From: Nemopilema nomurai | Taxonomy: Eukaryota > Cnidaria > Scyphozoa > Rhizostomeae > Rhizostomatidae | DNA length: 64,000 nucleotides | Assembly (NCBI GenBank): GCA_003864495.1 | Contig: ML133442.1 | Coordinates: 685,731-749,730, forward strand | Direction of reading: 5' to 3' | Shown: piece by piece, positions 26,801-41,800 of the stretch | Layout: every line of letters starts with the position of its first letter | How positions within the stretch are numbered: position 1 is the stretch's first letter | Translations under genes and position numbers: made by a program | The notes under the pieces: generated by a model | What the model was told of the DNA's origin: nothing | Seen by the model: the letters and a program-made list of their open reading frames with translations, nothing else | Databases searched by the model: none

Positions 26801-29800
26801 CAGAAGCATTTGTTAAACGAGCTTTTTTGTTACCCCAGATGTCCGATTTTGGGTGGTTCAATTTCGTGATGATTAATCCTGTTTCCTACGATTCCGCAAA
26901 AGTTAGCCACTATCGCTGTCGGTCTTTTTTTGGTCAAATAATTGTCCTACTTGGTATTTTTTCTTCTTTCCATCGACTTTAATGTGATCCTAATTGAGCC
27001 TATAAGGTTGTTTCGATTTCAGTTACATTTGCGGATGTACATTAAAGCTCCACTGTTGCCGAAGGGTAAATCATGTCGATGGTCATGGTTTTGCGAGTGG
27101 TTATCAGAGTTTCTCGCGTGCTTTCTGCGTGTGCTTCCGCGTGTTTTCTGCATGTGTTTCCGCCTGACTTTCTGCGTGTTTTTGTGGGTTGTGCCATTCA
27201 CAGTCCTGTTATTTTCTTTTGAGAAATTGCAAATTCCCTTTGGGTCATCCTGATCTCATAGCCAAACGGCAAATGTTAGAGGCATCCACGTGTTGCCAAT
27301 AACTTCAAAGCATGCTACTGCAAGGCTGATTGTATGCATTCATCTGATTTTAAGATGGAAAGCAGGATGAACTGAAAATGACACGAACAATTTCCATTAC
27401 TACCTGCTTATTATCAACTGTCATTCTCTTGTCATTTTCCTTCATTCCCACCTCATTTCCTCTTTTTACCCCCTGCCCTCTTACTTCCCCGCACCTACCC
27501 ACTACTAAACCACCTTATTGCTGTTCCAGGGAAGCATACCGAATCGCTCTTCAGACTCAATTGATCCGGACTACAATGGCGGAACGCATCTCAGAGCAGC
27601 GCAGGATCTGTCCGGGCCAAGCAGTCCACAGGCGGAAGTGGCCTTGCTTCCGGCCTCGCTTCAGTTTATCGACGATGCCCAGGACGCGTTCTTCGCCGCA
27701 ATTATCAGCGAGGTCAACGGGGCTGCGGTGCACTTCAAACTCGCCCCAGCCTACTCGTTGTACCTCGCCTGCCACTACATGATATCGCATGATTTCAGGC
27801 CGGAGCTGGGCAGCGTTGAACATGTCCGCGTTGTAGGCGCATCAGCCAAGAAGATGGCGATCTCGATCGAGAAAACTGTGCAGGTGGGTGCAAATCTGTT
27901 TTACAATTTGCATATGTTAAAGGTAGTCCTTAGAGGGTTTTGTCCAAGGAGACAACATGAGTTGCATTTAGAAAGCAGCAACATCGTTTACTTAGGTAAC
28001 ATTTATAACATTACCATTTGAATAAGGTTATAATTGTAAAGCAACTGAAATTGTAGAAAATGCCAGCTTCTTCATTTTCTGATGCTGGTTTTAGCATTTT
28101 CTAAAAGGATAGTCATTAAGCCTTACAAATCCCTGCGAGAGTGGTACCTAGTCTTCAGGTGCAGCACTTGGCAAAGAGGCCGACCTCCACTGCAACTGCC
28201 AAATCCCTTTTGGCCGCAGAGAACAAATCTACTTAAATTCATCTCCCATGTGCGTTTCGTCCAGTGTATGGGAACAGCTCCAGATTCTACCACAGCACGT
28301 CTTCGGCGATCTAGGTATAAGTGTAATAAATCGAGTTGGTTCTCGACTCACTTGCTTTGGCTAGCTCTAGAGCCAGTCCTATTATTTGAATGCGATGGCA
28401 AGTCACAGTTGATGGGTTTTTGTGCAGGAAAACGATGCATTTGCCGGCAGCCTGGCTTTCTGGATGGCCAATGCCTCCGAGCTGCTTCACTTTCTCAAAC
28501 AAGATACCGATTTATCGCCGCTGACTGAAACAGCGCAAGTTACCCTTGAGAAGTCAGTTCAGCATGCCTTCAGGTTTGTGTCTGCTGATGTTAGTTTGCT
28601 TTCAACTTTTCTGTTGCATGTTTTCTCTTGCCTTAAGCATGGTGTGGTCGCTACAAAGAGGTAGCTCAATGTGTTGTTTATTTGTCCATTTCAATCATTC
28701 GTGGTACACTGGTATTCCAGTTATGCAATCGCCTAAACTACCGAAAAAATTCCAAATTTTATTTGCTCTCTTACCAGGCTGTTGTCATGATTACGGCACG
28801 ATGATCTCAGAAAAATATTTGTCTGAGAAATAAATTTATTAACTCATGTTAAAATGAAATTCATAAAGGCAACATTTCAGAGGAAAATCGAGTCAGGAAA
28901 AGTTCTCTTAGAAACGCCAAGTTGATTTATGCTTCTTATTATTCAGGATAACGTTATGGTACATAATCAAGGTTTAAGTCTAGAGATTCGTCAGGTTCAA
29001 AGATCTGGCTATTTGTGTTAAAGTAAAAATTGGTGAATCATTTCGACATAGACCTCTAAAATCATTTGAAATTGTCAATTTGGCTGCGCCGTATTTTTTT
29101 TGAGAACTAACTGGTTGCCGAATAACTATTTCATCGGCTCTTCGTTTTTATTATCCAAACTGGAATTTGTAGCCGTGAATCTAATTTCTGATTGAGCCTG
29201 CGGTTAGTACGAAAAATAAATCATTCTGGCATCTAAGAACTACCATGGACCCTTACAAATTATGAAGTTTAGCAAGCATTTCATTTTTCCTTGTGCATAT
29301 GGCGTTGGTGTTCGAATCAGTGCCTAGTCGATAAATGTTTCGTAAGCGTATCTTCCAGAGAGGATTGTACCTGTTTGGCTATTTTTTCGTGCATTTTATT
29401 GGATGCTTAAATTGTTTTTCAATATCTCGCTGTTTTGGACGGCAATGGCTCTAAATTTTTCCTTTAGGTCGTTCTTTAGGATTGTTCGAAGTGACTGTAT
29501 TGTAAATACAGAAGTTAATTTCTATTTTGCTAACATTGTTTTGTAATCTTTATTCGCTGAATATTGTGTCCCTGATGGTCTGCGATTGTCTGTAATAGCA
29601 CAAGTTTCTAATTGTTCCCGTCAGAACCTTAAAAAGGCATTCTTAATTTTGATGCATGTACCTAACAACTCAGAAGATAGATGTTTTATGGCCAGTTCTG
29701 TTTAACTCAGATAGTATTTGCCAAGCTCATCTAAAACGTTTTTATAGTTAACTCCATGATTCGCAAAATGTCTTGAAGTCGCCTTCTGAGTGTAGGGAGG

Positions 29801-32800
29801 TTTTGAACTGTCAGTTTTTCACGGAACGAAAGATCTGTTCGTTGGACTTGGATATATACTATATAAGCAAGATGGAGGTGGAAAGATAATGGCCTTCGCT
29901 CGCTTTGTATTCACGCAGACTGCTGGTCTTGGCGATGGAAGATCAACTTGGTTTGGCAATGTCGGCCTTTCTCGACCCATCGACATCGGCAGATATTCCC
30001 GAACACGAACTGGATAACATACTAGAAGACGATTTGCTGGAAAGAGCCGAATCCTCCGACTTGCTCAACTGGACAAGTGACGAAAGAACCTTTCCTGTGC
30101 ATGATGGCAGACCGGTTATTGGGGAGCACTGGGTCAGTCCGGGTACGTCACTCTGGTACTTCTGTTTACCTGCTGCAGAGCTTTTTTTATCTAAGCCCCT
30201 ATTTTATGCTGTCGCTGCTTTTGAGGGAGATTCGTTGTTGCCAAGTTCCTTGTGAATAGGGCCAGGCGTGTATGTGCATTAATTTGTTGTTGTGGTTGTC
30301 TGCATTGTCGTTCTTTTTGTTGTTGTCACCCTGACTAGCAGACGGTATACGTATCTGTGTTTTGTGTGACTATTTTGTCAGTGGGTATCACGATGGAGCC
30401 TATGAACACATGCCTTTATCTGTGGGACGTATAATTTTGCCACGGACATATTCCAAATGCGAAACCAGACTAGCAGTCGTTTATGAAAGTGCTTTTAGCA
30501 TTGTTCGTCTCTACCTATAATAAACAACAGTATCTCTAACGAACAACACAGTATCTCTAACAAACAATCTGGCGCTTGCATGTGCATTTGTTTACTTCCC
30601 TCCACAGCTGCCAGAATCAACCTGCATGGTCGCCCGGTGATGGCCGACGTCCTTTACATCCTTTCATCGGCAATGTCTCTTTTGCGGAGATGCCGTGTCA
30701 ATGCCGCCTTGACCATCCAACTGTTCTCGCAGCTGTTCCACTTTATAAACAGGTGGCTCTTCAACAAGCTCGTCTCCGAGCCGCATCTCGGTCTCTGCAC
30801 CAAAGCCTGGGGCAGGCGACTCAGACGAAGACTCGCCTATGTGGAGGCCTGGGCCGAGAAGCAGGGGCTGGAATTGGCTGCTGATTGCCATCTCTGCAGA
30901 ATCGTTCAGGTATTTGCGATGCATCAGTTGTAGAGCACCCCTTTACTCAAGCCTTCTTACCTTCTTCATTCGACCTGTATTCAACCGACTTTCAGTGAAG
31001 AGGAATCTGTGCCTGCAATCTCCACATTTTTAATTAAGCATCTAGTTCTAAAAACATTAATAAATATTTTCCTAAGATTGTTTACTGGTTTGATGCATGT
31101 ACCCATTTGACGATTTAAGCTTTTGTAACGATTTTGTTGGTAAAGTAGATTGTAAATTGACTATGAAGGTGACCTTTATTTTGAACAGGCAGCGCAGCTT
31201 TTGGATGCCCCAAAAGAGTCCGCCGAGGACATTGCCCATCTGTCCTCAACGTGCTTCCGATTAAATTCGTTGCAACTGCGGGCACTTCTGGAAATGTACC
31301 GGCCGGACAGGGGGGAGCACATCATACCACCAGGTCAGGGGTGCTCTTTGAATACGTATTTTTTGGCGCCGTTCGTAATGCATATAGCGATATAGGTAAA
31401 ATTGACGGGGAAAGGTGCCTGCCTTTGTAACTGAAACTGCCTTTGTGAAAGATTTAAGAGGATATTCTCATTGCACTAACATAATGCTTTTGTTATTTGG
31501 GGGCAAGTGATGTTACCATTCAATAGAGAACAGGTTGGTGCATGGGATGATATTACCGTTCAATGGGTCAGTTGGTCCGCAAAGTGGCCTGGGCTGTTTA
31601 TTATGAGTAGGCGATGCCGCAATAGCGGCGTGAAACAACCAGAAGCCATGCTTTTGATTAGACCGGCCGGAGAAGGGTTAACCTAACCCTAACCCTAACC
31701 CTAACCTGATTAATCTATCATCTTTTATCGACTAAGGTATTAACAGCAGAGTCCGGTTGCTTTCGACTACTGAATTTCTGACGGAATCCTGAAGTACGTT
31801 TACTGGGTGCTTTTCAAAGTGTCACAGGCTAACCTTGCAATGGTACAAAATAAGGAAGTATTATTTTTCATACCTAATACTCCTCTACAGCCGGACCACT
31901 GACCGGAAGTCGACTTTATTTTCCCCAGAATTGATCGATAACATCGTGACCGTCGCAGAACACACGGCAGATGAATTGGCTCGTAGTGACGGAAGAGAGG
32001 TTAGCCTCGAAGAGGATGAAGAGCTTCAGTTGCCATTCCTGTTACCAGATGAAGGCTACTCCTGCGACATCATCAGGGGTGTGCCTGCAGGCTTGAAGGA
32101 GTTTCTCCAGTCTTTGATAGAGACGGGTAATTCATACGTATAATTTGCATTGCGCTCTTTTTCGTTGTTTAACGCCTCACCAAGACTTTGATTTCCCAAG
32201 AAAAATACTACAGTAGAAACTCATTTCGACTTATTAATCATAACTCTCTTTCTTATTTAGTTTTATGTTACCAGCCCTTTTGCAAATTGTGGCCGGTGAA
32301 CCTACAGGTCCCATACACAATTTGAAAGTGCATTGACGCTCGTTCAAACTCACCTAAACTGACTCGCTTCCTTTTTCTATAGAAGTAGATTACTAATTGA
32401 CTCAAAAGGCAACGACACTTGATCTCCTTTGCACCTTCTCTTTGGCAGCCATCGTCCCTATGTCAAAACAGTATTTTCTCTTTGCCTTGTGAAATATTTA
32501 TATTACTGGAAGTTTTTCACTGTTTCCCATTGTCAGCAACTTCCCATTTTTCTTCCTTTCTTCTGCCAGGATTGAACGAGGATTCTACTTTTACTAGAAC
32601 TTTGAATTGACTCGCATTTTTATATGATTTTATTAAATTTTGAAGAAATTCTAAATCTTTGGACCCGGAAAGCTAGTATATTTTATACCATAATATGTAG
32701 TTTTAACCTTTGAAGCAAATAAGAGTATCATTTCTAATAAGTTTATCGCTGTTGGGCCTTAGGAGAAAGTAGCCCCTCGTAAAGGATATTTTCAAGTTGT

Positions 32801-35800
32801 GCAATGTTATGTAAACTTCTAGTGCTAAGAATTGCCTGTTCATCCGCATGATTCCTGTAATGAACTGGTATAACGGATATCAGCGAGATATAATGGAAAA
32901 GTGAGGTCTTAGATGAAAATATTATGATTATAACAATACATCCTTTAGAAATTAGCTTCTTTGGACAAAAACTGTAGCCGTTGATTCCAATATTCATTAC
33001 ATATTCGAACTTTTGTAGGTATTTGTCAGCTGACGGTTAATCCAGCATCTTCTGGTCTCTGGACTGTTCATCAAGAATATTATGATGGTAAACTTTGCTG
33101 CTTTTTCTTATCTAAAAGATTACACCAGTTTTTCCTTGGTTATTATGTTCTCAATGGCTATATTGAGCTCGAATGCAAAACACTGATCGATAGAAGCATC
33201 CGCCATTATGAGCTCTAAAGCCTGGGCCCTAGTCTAGGGGGGAAAGAGGTCAGTACAAGCCCTATGTTTCAGCGTCTTTGTATAGTGGGCGAACCGATCT
33301 TGTGACCGAAGTGTAAGTCCAGGAATCACAAACTCAGCTACGAACGCGAGGCTCAGGTTTTCATGCGAGGCATGCCGTTTTTGCCTGTGAGAAAGAAAGC
33401 ACATTTAGTCAAAACCCAATGAGATCCGCCATCAAGGTAAGATTGGTTGGTTTCTGACCAAGCATTTCCCAAATCTCTTTAGCCAAAGACGATTTAACAT
33501 TGCAAAACTTGAAAATGAAGGGTTACAGGACTAAATAAGTTTGAAATCCTGCTGTTATCCTGCCTCAGGCCAGCTGAGTCATGCTCTACATCTCGAATTA
33601 CATAATTTTTGCAAATATTTTCTCTGAATGTGCGAATTTTATATCGCTACATCATGCAAGAAGAAATTTCAAAGTTCAATTGTTTGTTTGTTTTGTACAA
33701 TCAGCGGCTTAGAGACTAATCTTCTTAATGATGTATATATTTCCCACAGTCTACCTGCATTGTTTAGTTTGAAACTAGTTAAAAGCGGTGATTTCATTTC
33801 AGATGAAGATCAAGGGATGCCTGTTGACTACGAAGAACAGGTAGACTCACTGGGTTTTCGTTCATAGTGCTCAAAAGATGCTCAGAAATCCTTCATCATA
33901 AAATTCATATTTGCGTAGACCAAAGTGTGTATGTTTCTGTAGGTTTATCTTTAAAAGGGAAGAAAGTGGATCTTTTTTGACTAAAAGCTTATTTCTCAAA
34001 GCCCCTTGATTTTCGGGGAGCGGTTGTTTAATGAAATCGGAAAAAAGAACACTAGATCACCCAATTGATGTTATTACGTGTTTATAGATGTATTTCCATA
34101 CCGGAGAATAAAATCAATATATACTCATACTGTGTTAACTGATAGGCTAGCTATTTATATTGCATTTATCGTTTCCAAGAAAATTTAGTACGAGGCTCTT
34201 TGTCTTAAACTAGAAGCTGATCAATGGTCGTTGCTTTATTCTTTTAGGAAAATGAAATCGAGGCTGAGCCGAGGACGATAGAAGTCACTCTTCAGAAGGG
34301 CAGCAAAGGGCTTGGATTGAGCATCGTTGCTGCAAAGGTGCCTCTAGTTTTTAAGCACGTCTCTTCAGCCTGGCAGCTTTATTTGTGGCAGCAGATTGTG
34401 AAATTCATTGTCTTGTAAACCATTTGGATTAGCACAAAGTGCCTCTTTTTATAGACGCTGCAGCTGCACTCCAAGGCATCTCTGCTAGCCGTTCCAAAAG
34501 ACTTAACAAACATTGTCCGTATTTTGACTCGTATACAGAACCACAACTGCCAATTATGTGCCTCCATACTTTGTCTACTTAGATTATGTATTGAATCACT
34601 AGTCCCTAAGAAAGTATCCAGGCCAATGGTTCTTTTGCCTCCAGATTTGGTTTTTAACCAACTAGGTTGCACAGTGTACTAACCAAACCATTCGACTGCG
34701 GACTCTTGAACTCGAGTCTTATGGTTTTTCCAGGGTCCGCACATGGAACATCTTGGTATCTACATTAAGGGCGTTGTTGAAGGGGGCATCGCCCACCAGG
34801 TTGGTAGTATTTTTACGTTTTTGTGTTGCCTCTTCAGCAAATTTTCACCGCGTTTCCTTGATTGTAAATAATCGACCACTTACATGACAAAAAATTTTTT
34901 CGAAGTGCATTTGGGCAGAAGGTGAAAACATGTAGATGTAGATTCATTCTGACTGCGGTCAATCATTGTTCGTCGAAGCGTTCAATTCACATATCAATCA
35001 ATTCCTTGCTAGGCTGAGCAAGAGAAACTTTGTAAACGTTTATTGCTTGATATTTCCTTTTTAGTTATCAGAGCCATTCTGCCTATAATGTTGTCAAAGT
35101 GTGCCACTATTGTTTTGTCAAAAAGCGCTTCAGCACTCTGAGATGCGCTTTATAAAAGCAGATTATCTTTGCTATAAATTCTCACCGACGTTTTTGCAAG
35201 CTTACACAGTCATAGTCACGTCATATTGTTACTTGCTGTCAGAAGTCGACGTCTTTGTGAATATTCCTTAATGATAAATCATCTCTTGGGGCGTTCCCTC
35301 GCGTTTTCCTGCGTTCCTTTGCGTTGTCCTGCGTTCCTCTGCGTTGTCCTGTGTTTTGTTACGGACACCGTCAAAAACAGCGCCCCCCTTAATGCCTTAT
35401 TTGATAGAATTGTTTCATTTTTAGAACGGACAACTTTCAGCCGGTGATCAGATTTTGTCTGTCAATGGAATGAGCCTAGTTGAAGTTTCGCAGGAGACGT
35501 AAGACTTTTTTAACTTCTAATAATCTTCCTATGTGGCATCTTCTTCCGTAGAGTAGGAGTACATCGATAAAGCTTGTAAAACGGCGATATTATTTTGTGG
35601 GTGTGACAAGTAACAGCATGAATAAATCTATGTTTCAGCGCTGCCAAGTTGATGGGACAAACTGGGCCCACCGTCGTGTTAGAAGTGAGCCAGCAAGCAG
35701 CAGTGCATCACGGTCTTGCAGATTTGCTGGGGCAACCTTCCCCTGCTACTTCACCTAGTACGTTTTGCTTGAAAGTCTGGTATTTCTTTCCTCTGCTTTG

Positions 35801-38800
35801 GTAGCACGAAATAAAACTGATATTTCCCATGTGATTCTTATTTTTGTAGATTATATATATAGTGACAAGTTTGTAATAGAACTTATACGAAGCTTGCAAG
35901 GTTGAGAAAGTGACTTTTTGATTAAATTTTAGAAGTTTATTTTATCTGACCATGTAATACTTGAGGTAATACAGTTTTCATTGTAATAAGACTTTCTCAC
36001 TCAGGATTCTAATAAGATTTTTGGACGATAAAATGACAGGTTTTTTAATCCATTAGGCCCGTTTGGACAATCAGGAAATGGCGCCTACCGCGATCCTAAA
36101 GATGGTGGTTCTACCATAGATGAATATTCCCCTCAAATACGCACCCAGAGCTGGATAGCAAATCATGGAAGCCAATATGGTCCTGATGAAGAAGAGGAAA
36201 GGCGAAGCAGAGAGGAAGAGATGTACCAAGAAGAGGAAGAGAGAAGACAGCGACAAATTCAGAGGGAGCAAGAAGCCCTAGAGGACGAACGCCTCAGAAA
36301 ACTAGAAGAAGAACGTTTGGAAAGAGAGGAACAGGAGAGGTTGCAAATGCAGCAAGAAGAAGAACGACGCTTATTAGAAGAACAGAGAGAAAGAGAAAGG
36401 TTGGAAGGAATAAGAAAGCAAAAAGAATGGGCTGCAGAGCAACAGAGGATTGAAGATGAAGAGAGACAAAGGCTAATGGAAGAGCAAAGAGCGGAAGAAG
36501 AGCGGCAGAGACAAGAACAAGAAAGAAGAGCTGAAGAAGTAAGACAAAGAAAAGAGGAAGAAAGAAGAGCTGAGGAGGAAAGGCATGAGTTGGAAGAAAG
36601 GCAGAGAGAGGAGGAAGAAAGACAAATGCTTGAAGAGCAGAGGTTGCAAGCCGCAAGAGAGGAGGAGGAGAGAAAAAGAGTCGAAGAAGGTCGCAAGAGG
36701 GTGGAGGAGCGAAGGAAGTTCGAGCAGCGGCAACGGGAATATGAAGCAAGATTGCGCATCATGGAAGAGCAGCAGAAAAAACGCGAAAAGGGGGAGGCAG
36801 CAAGACGAGAAGCGGAGAAGCGAGAAGAAGAAGATCGAAAAAGGAAAGAGGAGCAAGAGGAGTTAGAAAAACTAGAAAACGAACGACTAAGGCAGGAAGA
36901 GGTGAAGCGTTTGGATCAAAAGAAGAAAGAAGAGGAAGAAAGAAGGCTTATAGAAGAGGAGCGAAGGAAGATTGTAGAGGAGAGACTGCGAAAGGAAGAA
37001 GAACGCAGATTACTGGAAGAAGAACGAAAACGTTTTGAGGATGAAAGAAAACGTTTTGAGGAGGAGCAAGAGAGGCATTATGAGGAAATGAGGCGCAGGG
37101 AGGAGGCGAAAAAGAAAAAGAATGAAGAACAAGCACGTAAGCTGGAAGAAACAAAGACTCATCGTGTGTCATCACCAAAAAACCGGTACAATTCAAATGA
37201 CTTTGGAAATCTTGACGATTTGCCACCGCCACCAGAGGTGAGCTTTTTGTTAATGTTCACATATCAGGCTTTTATTTCTTCTGATGCACTACCTTTAATC
37301 TGTTGCCTACTTCACATTGACGAGTTTATCAAAATCAAGTGAGACCATGGAAATAGCATTTTCCGGTTGAGAACATGCCCCCCCCCCGCCGCCAACACTA
37401 ATGGGTTTTTTCCAATTTGATTTCTGAAGAGAGATGATTGGATTTTTTGAAGCTACGAAATATGCTGGATTTTCATATTGGTTAACATTTGGTTTGTAGA
37501 GTCAATGGAGTTAGAGAATGTATTGAAGTAAGAGGTTACCGTCCTTGTGCGACGCACCCGTTTTCTTTCCACATGCTTTTTGCCTGATACCTGAACTTTT
37601 TTCCTTTCGTCTCCCTTTCCTCTTCATATCCTCTTCATCTCCCCTTTCTCTTCCTTCTTCTCTTTCTTTCCCCTTCCTTTTCTCTTCCTTTCCTCTACCT
37701 CTTCTCTTCCTCTTCCTCTTCTCTTCCTCTTCTCTTTCTCTTCCTCTTCCTCTTCTCTTCCTCTTCTCTTCCTCTTCTCTCCATATCCTTGTTCTATCCT
37801 CTTCCTATTTTCTTCCTTTCCACTTCCTATCACCTTCCTTTCCTCTTCCTATCATCTTCCTTTCCTCTCCCTTTCCTCTCCCCTTCCTCTTCCTCTTCTC
37901 TTCCTATCCTCTTCCTATACTCTTCCTTTCCTCTTCCTATCCTCTTCCTATTTTCTTCCTCGCCTATTAATCTCTTCTTCCCCCTCTTTCCCTTTTCTTA
38001 TCACAGCTTTCAAGTCGTCCAAGTCGCTGTTCATTTATCGCGCTTTAGACCTCTTTAGGCCTTCTGTTTTATATCTTTTAATCTACGTTCCAAAAATTTC
38101 CTTTTTCGCTGTTTTGTTTCTTCTTTCTGCGGTTGTCCTAAATCTTGTGTTCTTTCTTGTTACCCAACATCATTCACTGGTGGAGTTCGGTTTTTCTGGT
38201 TTCCCCGTTTCCAATGTGAGTGCGTTGACGTCAATTTGAAATTGTTCATACCAGGCTCCCCCTTGGGAGTCGGAATCCCCCCTCAACGATATCATGATGA
38301 ACGTACCTCTGTTTTTCCTACCACAATTTAGCATGGCGTATCTTGTAGAGATAAGATAAAAAGGAAAAGCTTGTGACATGCCAAGCCGTTGATCACATGA
38401 TTTGTTTACCCAACGCGCGTCTTTGCGCCACTGCAGTGGCCCTTACCCGAGCTGCTTTTCCTAATATTTGGTGCCATGGAGTTTTCCTTTCGAACACAGG
38501 TCGCCGTATACCCATCAAGAGTAAGCAGAAAGCAGCTAAATGATGCTGTTCTAAGCAAAAGATCTTCGACAATTTGTGTTTTGACGCCAATTCGTTGCTT
38601 CTGGTAGGCCCAAACACAGGGAGACGTGTGCTCCTTTGTCGAACTTTACAATATCTCCTCAACCAAATCAACCTATAGCTTATTTTGACATACAACAAGT
38701 GGAGGGTCTTATGCTGGAATCAGGCTGTAATGATGTAGTTACATGAAGCGTAAACGAAGTCATGATGAAATAGATAGTCTGATGTGCGTAAATTGTATTA

Positions 38801-41800
38801 TGAAAATGAATGAATCCTTGTTTGTGAAAGAAACATAGTGAGAATGAATGGTGATGAAAGAGGAAGAATAGAGCGGGAATGGATAGAATCACCAAAGATT
38901 TGACCTGCATTTCGACGGCTTCTGGCGCTCGTTGCTCGACTGCTTTTGACCGCCCGACTCTCGCCTGAATAAAGCATTGGACACTATATTCACTGCGATT
39001 CTGTTAAAATCTGCCAAGTATTTCTCAGAGTGTCACGCATATTATGTTCCTCGAGAAAACGATGTAGTAGCACAATGCAGAAGATGCAGTTGATGTTATG
39101 TGATATAATATTATATTACATAATAAAGGGTAACATACTCTCATAGGATATGATATGGTTAATACAGTAAGATATTAAACAGTGAAATATTACTTAAGGC
39201 TGTTAATATAGTATCATGTTATAAGGTATAACATTGTAAAAAATGATATTATCAATATATATATATATATAAATAAAGTATAATAGTATCGTGTGTTATG
39301 TCATATATCGAACCATGAATCATGTCATATCATTTTATATCATTTTGTATCACGCCAATGTAATTCAATGTAATGTGCGAGAAACGTTTGGAACTCGATT
39401 GAAATCCTCATAGATTGAACTTATCTTTTAGGGGCAACACTTATACCTAGTTTTCAATAAAAGTGAGCATTTTATTTGCGATGTCGGATATTATGTAAAT
39501 GTAGTTTTGCTCTCCACGCTTCGCGACAGCAAGTGATAGTAGAAGTCTGGCATTTACGAGCATTGTCTAGAGCTCCGAAATCGTACCCTTTAAGAAGTGA
39601 TTTAAGCATCTCAATCAGAGTTTTTGCTTACAATTGTGAACCTAATCGAAGGGAAGAATTGAAGATGGAATTCGGTAATAGCTTAGCTTGAAAAAGACGT
39701 CGGAGTCTTTATTTATTATTAATGATTAGCTGTAAAGGATCAGATTAGCCTCGTCAATAATTTACTATTCACTGTTGGCTGATGAGAAGTTTCACAGTAG
39801 GGCAGATGTAGTCATCCACACCTGCCTGTTTCCAAATGTTGTTGACGCACGTGACCACCCCGCGACTTTGACAATGAATAGGGCTTTTAAGAAATGTCTT
39901 TCTATGACGTAGTTAACTGTTAATTGCTCGCAGAGGCTCGGTAGCGTTCCACTGCCTATCTGCGAGTCTTGGTGCATGTTGTTTTGCTTGCATTTGCCCC
40001 CACCCCATCACTCGTATCTCCAATAAGACACATCTCAGATTTCTCTCCCAATGTCGCCGTCACACCCAGCGGGCACGTCGAAGCGAAGCAGGCAGTTTAT
40101 GGGATAATGCCGACGTAAAACAAATAAGCAGCAGTGAAACATGCCAATACCCAAGCGGCACCAACCTGGTCACACCCATTCCTTTGCACCACCTGACCGT
40201 CGACCGGCAGCAGGGTGGACCAATTTCGCCATGAATTCTCACCAGCCTCTGAATTGTCACTTTCCTTGCATCATTCAAACTACGGTTTACTTCATCCACG
40301 CCAATCCACCTCACTTGTTCGTCCATTTAATTTTACTCGACATGTTTGCAAACAAACAAAACCAACCAGTTTTCTTAAGCTGTTCTCGAGGTCCAGTACA
40401 GAAATTATTTTTTTCCGGCACAATAAAGAATGTAATAACTTCTTTGCTTCGTATCTTTTGGCGATTCATTATAAAATATTCCGGGTCTTTTAAAAAAAAT
40501 TTCGGAAATCAAGCTCACACGTTTATGAACTATTATTAGAACCATATCATTTCGATGAGTTTTCACTTCATTGGCCACATAAAAGAATAAGGACGCGGCC
40601 TGTTTGTAACAGGTAGTAACATAGAATGCATTTGCATAAGAATTACACCGGAACACTAAAGTTTTTGTTACCGGGAACCAGTTCTGACTTACGACTTTTT
40701 ATACTGGTAACTTAAGAGTTTTATTCCCATTAACCCGGTATCAAACATGACGTCTATACCCAAAGCCCAAATGTGGGACCAAGTTCTTGGATTTTTATCA
40801 TGTCCTGTGCATTTCTTTTTTAATTGTAGTAATCATAATGTCTTAGAATATCACCCGTTGATTGAGCGACATTTCTTTTAAAAGGACTTGCTCCTGGAAG
40901 ATTACGGAGGTCGCAAGGACCAGGGAGAAGACCTTGAACGAAAGATCAAGAGTCAGCTAGAGTCTGAACGACAAGAACTGCAGCAAGCTGAACGCGAACA
41001 AAACGAGCTGCGTCGAACGAATGTGGGAGAATACCAGGGGACCCATGATGGTAGAGGCGACGAGGATCTGCTGCAGAGGAAACTGATGGAAGAGCGATTG
41101 CAGGCCCGCGCAGTGGGTGCAAAGTCACATTCGTTCTACTCTTCGGATGAGGACCCGTACGATATCGAGCTTGAATTCCAAAGGAGGCTGCAGCAGGAGA
41201 ACCAGCGAATGCAAAGGGAGCGGAGGTTCGACGACTTTTATTCGGATGACGTCACCCAGAGGATGCGCATGGAGCGGGAGGACCGGGCCGAGCAGGAGAG
41301 GAAGCTCAAGCTGATGATCGACGACCACGACCGCAGGTCGATCTACCGAAACACTGACAGGAGGAGCATCGAGGGCACAGATGTCGACGACCAGCAAAGG
41401 CGAATGGAGCGGCTGAATTTACGCGGCCAGCCCGAGGACGCATGGTTCGCAATGCAGAAGAGGAATCACCTTGACCAAAAGCGGGACCAGGACCAGATTC
41501 GCAAAGAGCAGGAGGAGATGGAAGAGCAAGATAGGCAGCGCAAGCTTCGAGACGTCAAGGCGCAGAAGGAGCAAGAGCAGAAGATGATGGACGAGTATAG
41601 GAGACAGAAGGAGCTGGCTGCGCAGGCTGCGGTGGCGAAGAAACCATGGCAGAAGCCCCCGATGCCGGGAAAATACGATAGCGCGGGCGAGAAAAAAGAG
41701 GTAGTGAAGGAGGAGTTTAAGGAAAAGGCGATGGTGGATTATGAAAGGCGGCGAGCAACTTTAGATAAAGATATCGAGCGGGCAGAACGAGAGAAGCGCA

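Noticed and set aside
36259..37232. Ser/Leu/Phe-rich minus-strand ORFs opposite afadin exon 17
   Set aside because: Shadows of the Glu/Arg-rich coding strand.
37545..38058. Ser/Phe/Leu/Pro-rich ORFs in afadin intron 17
   Set aside because: Low-complexity translation of the polypyrimidine tract.
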